Origin: Candidatus Gastranaerophilales bacterium
GTDB lineage: Bacteria > Cyanobacteriota > Vampirovibrionia > Gastranaerophilales > Gastranaerophilaceae
Assembly (NCBI GenBank): GCA_021202305.1
Contig: JAJQDG010000076.1
Coordinates: 1 to 5,385 of the forward strand
Reading direction: 5' to 3'
DNA length: 5,385 bases
Both the position numbers and the translations under genes were made by a program. A model generated the notes under the pieces. It worked only from the letters and a program-made list of their open reading frames with translations. It was not told the DNA's origin and did no database searches. Positions 4,769 to 5,385 of this stretch are shown here, piece by piece. Each line of letters starts with the position of its first letter. The first letter of the stretch is position 1.

Positions 4769-5380
4769 TTATTCCTCGAAATTCGAATAGTCAAAATTTT
4801 CTTTTGCGCCCTGCTGAGCGGATTTAGGTGCAGGCTTTGCAGGGGCTTTCTGCGGCATTGGTTTCGGCGCAGGTCTTGCGCCCTGAGGGGGCAAAGCAGG
4901 TTTTGCACCCTGCGGAATCGGTCTTTGCGGAGGCTTTGAAGGCGGCATGGGGTGCGCTGCGCCTTGAACAGGCTGAGGCGGCGGCTGCACCGGAGATTTT
5001 TGCTGGGGTGTTTGCGCTTGGGGGTGATTTTGCGCCTGTGCTTTTTGTTCAGGCGTATTTTCTTCAATTTGATTTGCCGGATTTTGGGTTGCCAGCACCT
5101 GATTTATTTTTACGCCGTATTTATCATTTATAATAACTAATTCGCCTTTTGCAACCGTTTTATTTTCAACAAGAAGGGAAATTTCGTTATTCATGACGGC
5201 TCCCAAATCAATAACAAGCCCTTTGGAAATTTGTTTAAGATCGCCAAGGCTCATTTTTACCTTTTTAAATTCGGCAGTAACTTCTATCTGGATATCGTCC
5301 CACATTGTTTTTGTTTCAGGCATATTATTTTCCTTATATTCATTAATATCTTCTTCTTCTCCTTCTTCTAAATCAAGCAT
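4769..5380 (-). CDS. fliN: Flagellar switch/C-ring protein FliN-like, with a long Pro/Gln/Ala-rich tail
   Basis: FliN forms the base of the flagellar C-ring, takes part in switching and helps dock the FliH export complex. Residues 27-96 are a SpoA (FliN/FliM C-terminal) domain: DDIQIEVTAEF, the VKMSLGDLKQISKGLVIDLG block (41-60), EISLLVENKTVAKGELVIIN and the closing KYGVKINQVL. The first 19 residues are acidic. Unlike ordinary FliN, which ends just after this domain, a tail of about 105 residues follows. It is low in complexity and rich in Pro, Gln, Ala and Lys, with QGA(K/R/A) repeats, and it ends in FDYSNFEE. The given start is ATG 5380, the outermost in the window. A second ATG at 5323 (residue 20) has AAGGA (5335-5331) seven bases upstream and may be the true start. 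The frame is open to the window edge, so a longer protein is also possible. It is 3 nt before fliO. Confidence 0.83.
   Translation of the reverse strand: MLDLEEGEEEDINEYKENNMPETKTMWDDIQIEVTAEFKKVKMSLGDLKQISKGLVIDLGAVMNNEISLLVENKTVAKGELVIINDKYGVKINQVLATQNPANQIEENTPEQKAQAQNHPQAQTPQQKSPVQPPPQPVQGAAHPMPPSKPPQRPIPQGAKPALPPQGARPAPKPMPQKAPAKPAPKSAQQGAKENFDYSNFEE
4870..4912. repeat. Short tandem-type repeat encoding part of the FliN tail
   Basis: CAGGTCTTGCGCCCTG (4870-4885) and CAGGTTTTGCACCCTG (4897-4912) match at 14 of 16 bases with a 27-bp period, which is nine codons. On the coding (minus) strand they give neighbouring PQGAKPALP and PQGARPAPK units. Weaker QGA units flank them. Both base differences leave the repeat QGA(K/R)PA pattern intact, so expansion by duplication followed by selection on composition is plausible. 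Confidence 0.6.
5331..5335 (-). promoter_or_regulatory. Shine-Dalgarno for an alternative fliN start
   Basis: On the minus strand this is AAGGA, seven bases before the in-frame ATG at 5323-5321. It marks a plausible start at residue 20 of the longer reading, which would give a 184-residue FliN beginning MPETKTMWDD. The ribosome site of the outer ATG at 5380 cannot be seen because the window ends five bases upstream. Confidence 0.45.
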
Positions 5381-5385
5381 AATAG

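Noticed and set aside
4828..5133. Plus-strand ORF opposite the FliN tail
   Set aside because: It is the antisense of the GC-richer Pro/Gln/Ala codons, which contain few stops on the other strand. It shows no independent coding signal.
1857..5380. Interpretation of the minus-strand block as a virulence type III secretion system
   Set aside because: FliP and FliQ resemble SctR and SctS, but a FliO-like gene sits between fliN and fliP, and the order fliN-fliO-fliP-fliQ-fliR is flagellar. No injectisome-specific gene is visible.

Overview
The window is AT-rich, gene-dense bacterial DNA. It holds two divergent or convergent blocks around a plus-strand gene. Six genes on the minus strand form the 3' part of a flagellar operon, in transcribed order fliN, fliO, fliP, fliQ, an unrecognised secreted protein, and fliR. 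One gene on the plus strand encodes a protein built only of Clp N-terminal domains. The ClpC-like start of that protein (MFEKFTQKAI) resembles the N-terminus of cyanobacterial ClpC (recalled as MFERFTEKAI). Together with low GC and a flagellum, this makes a non-photosynthetic cyanobacterial relative (Melainabacteria/Vampirovibrionia) my best guess. That placement is inference and was not tested; other low-GC flagellated phyla remain possible.

Layout. Positions 1-320 are an intergenic control region. A minus-strand Shine-Dalgarno at the extreme left edge and an extended -10 promoter behind it show that a leftward gene starts just outside the window. The same region holds a 29-bp direct repeat (93-121 and 162-190), a small hairpin with T-runs (236-254) and a plus-strand promoter (285-313). 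That promoter would start transcription at or one base before the ATG of the Clp-N gene, so the mRNA is probably leaderless. Positions 321-1700 are the Clp-N gene. Positions 1701-1856 separate two convergent genes and hold a strong hairpin terminator facing right. Positions 1857-5380 are the flagellar block. Its genes are separated by at most 6 nt or overlap by 1 nt (TGATG), so it is one operon whose promoter lies beyond the right edge.

How the genes work together. FliP, FliQ and FliR build the membrane export gate of the flagellar type III secretion apparatus, FliO is the FliP assembly factor, and FliN is a C-ring/switch component that also helps dock export cargo. Three features of this set are not textbook: FliN carries a C-terminal tail of about 105 residues rich in Pro, Gln and Ala; FliQ is nearly twice its usual length because of a hydrophilic C-terminal extension; and a Sec-exported protein of unknown function sits between fliQ and fliR. 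Three of the six flagellar-block genes appear to start with TTG. The Clp-N protein has three tandem Clp-N domains and no ATPase module. It looks like a substrate- or adaptor-binding protein of the Clp system rather than an unfoldase.
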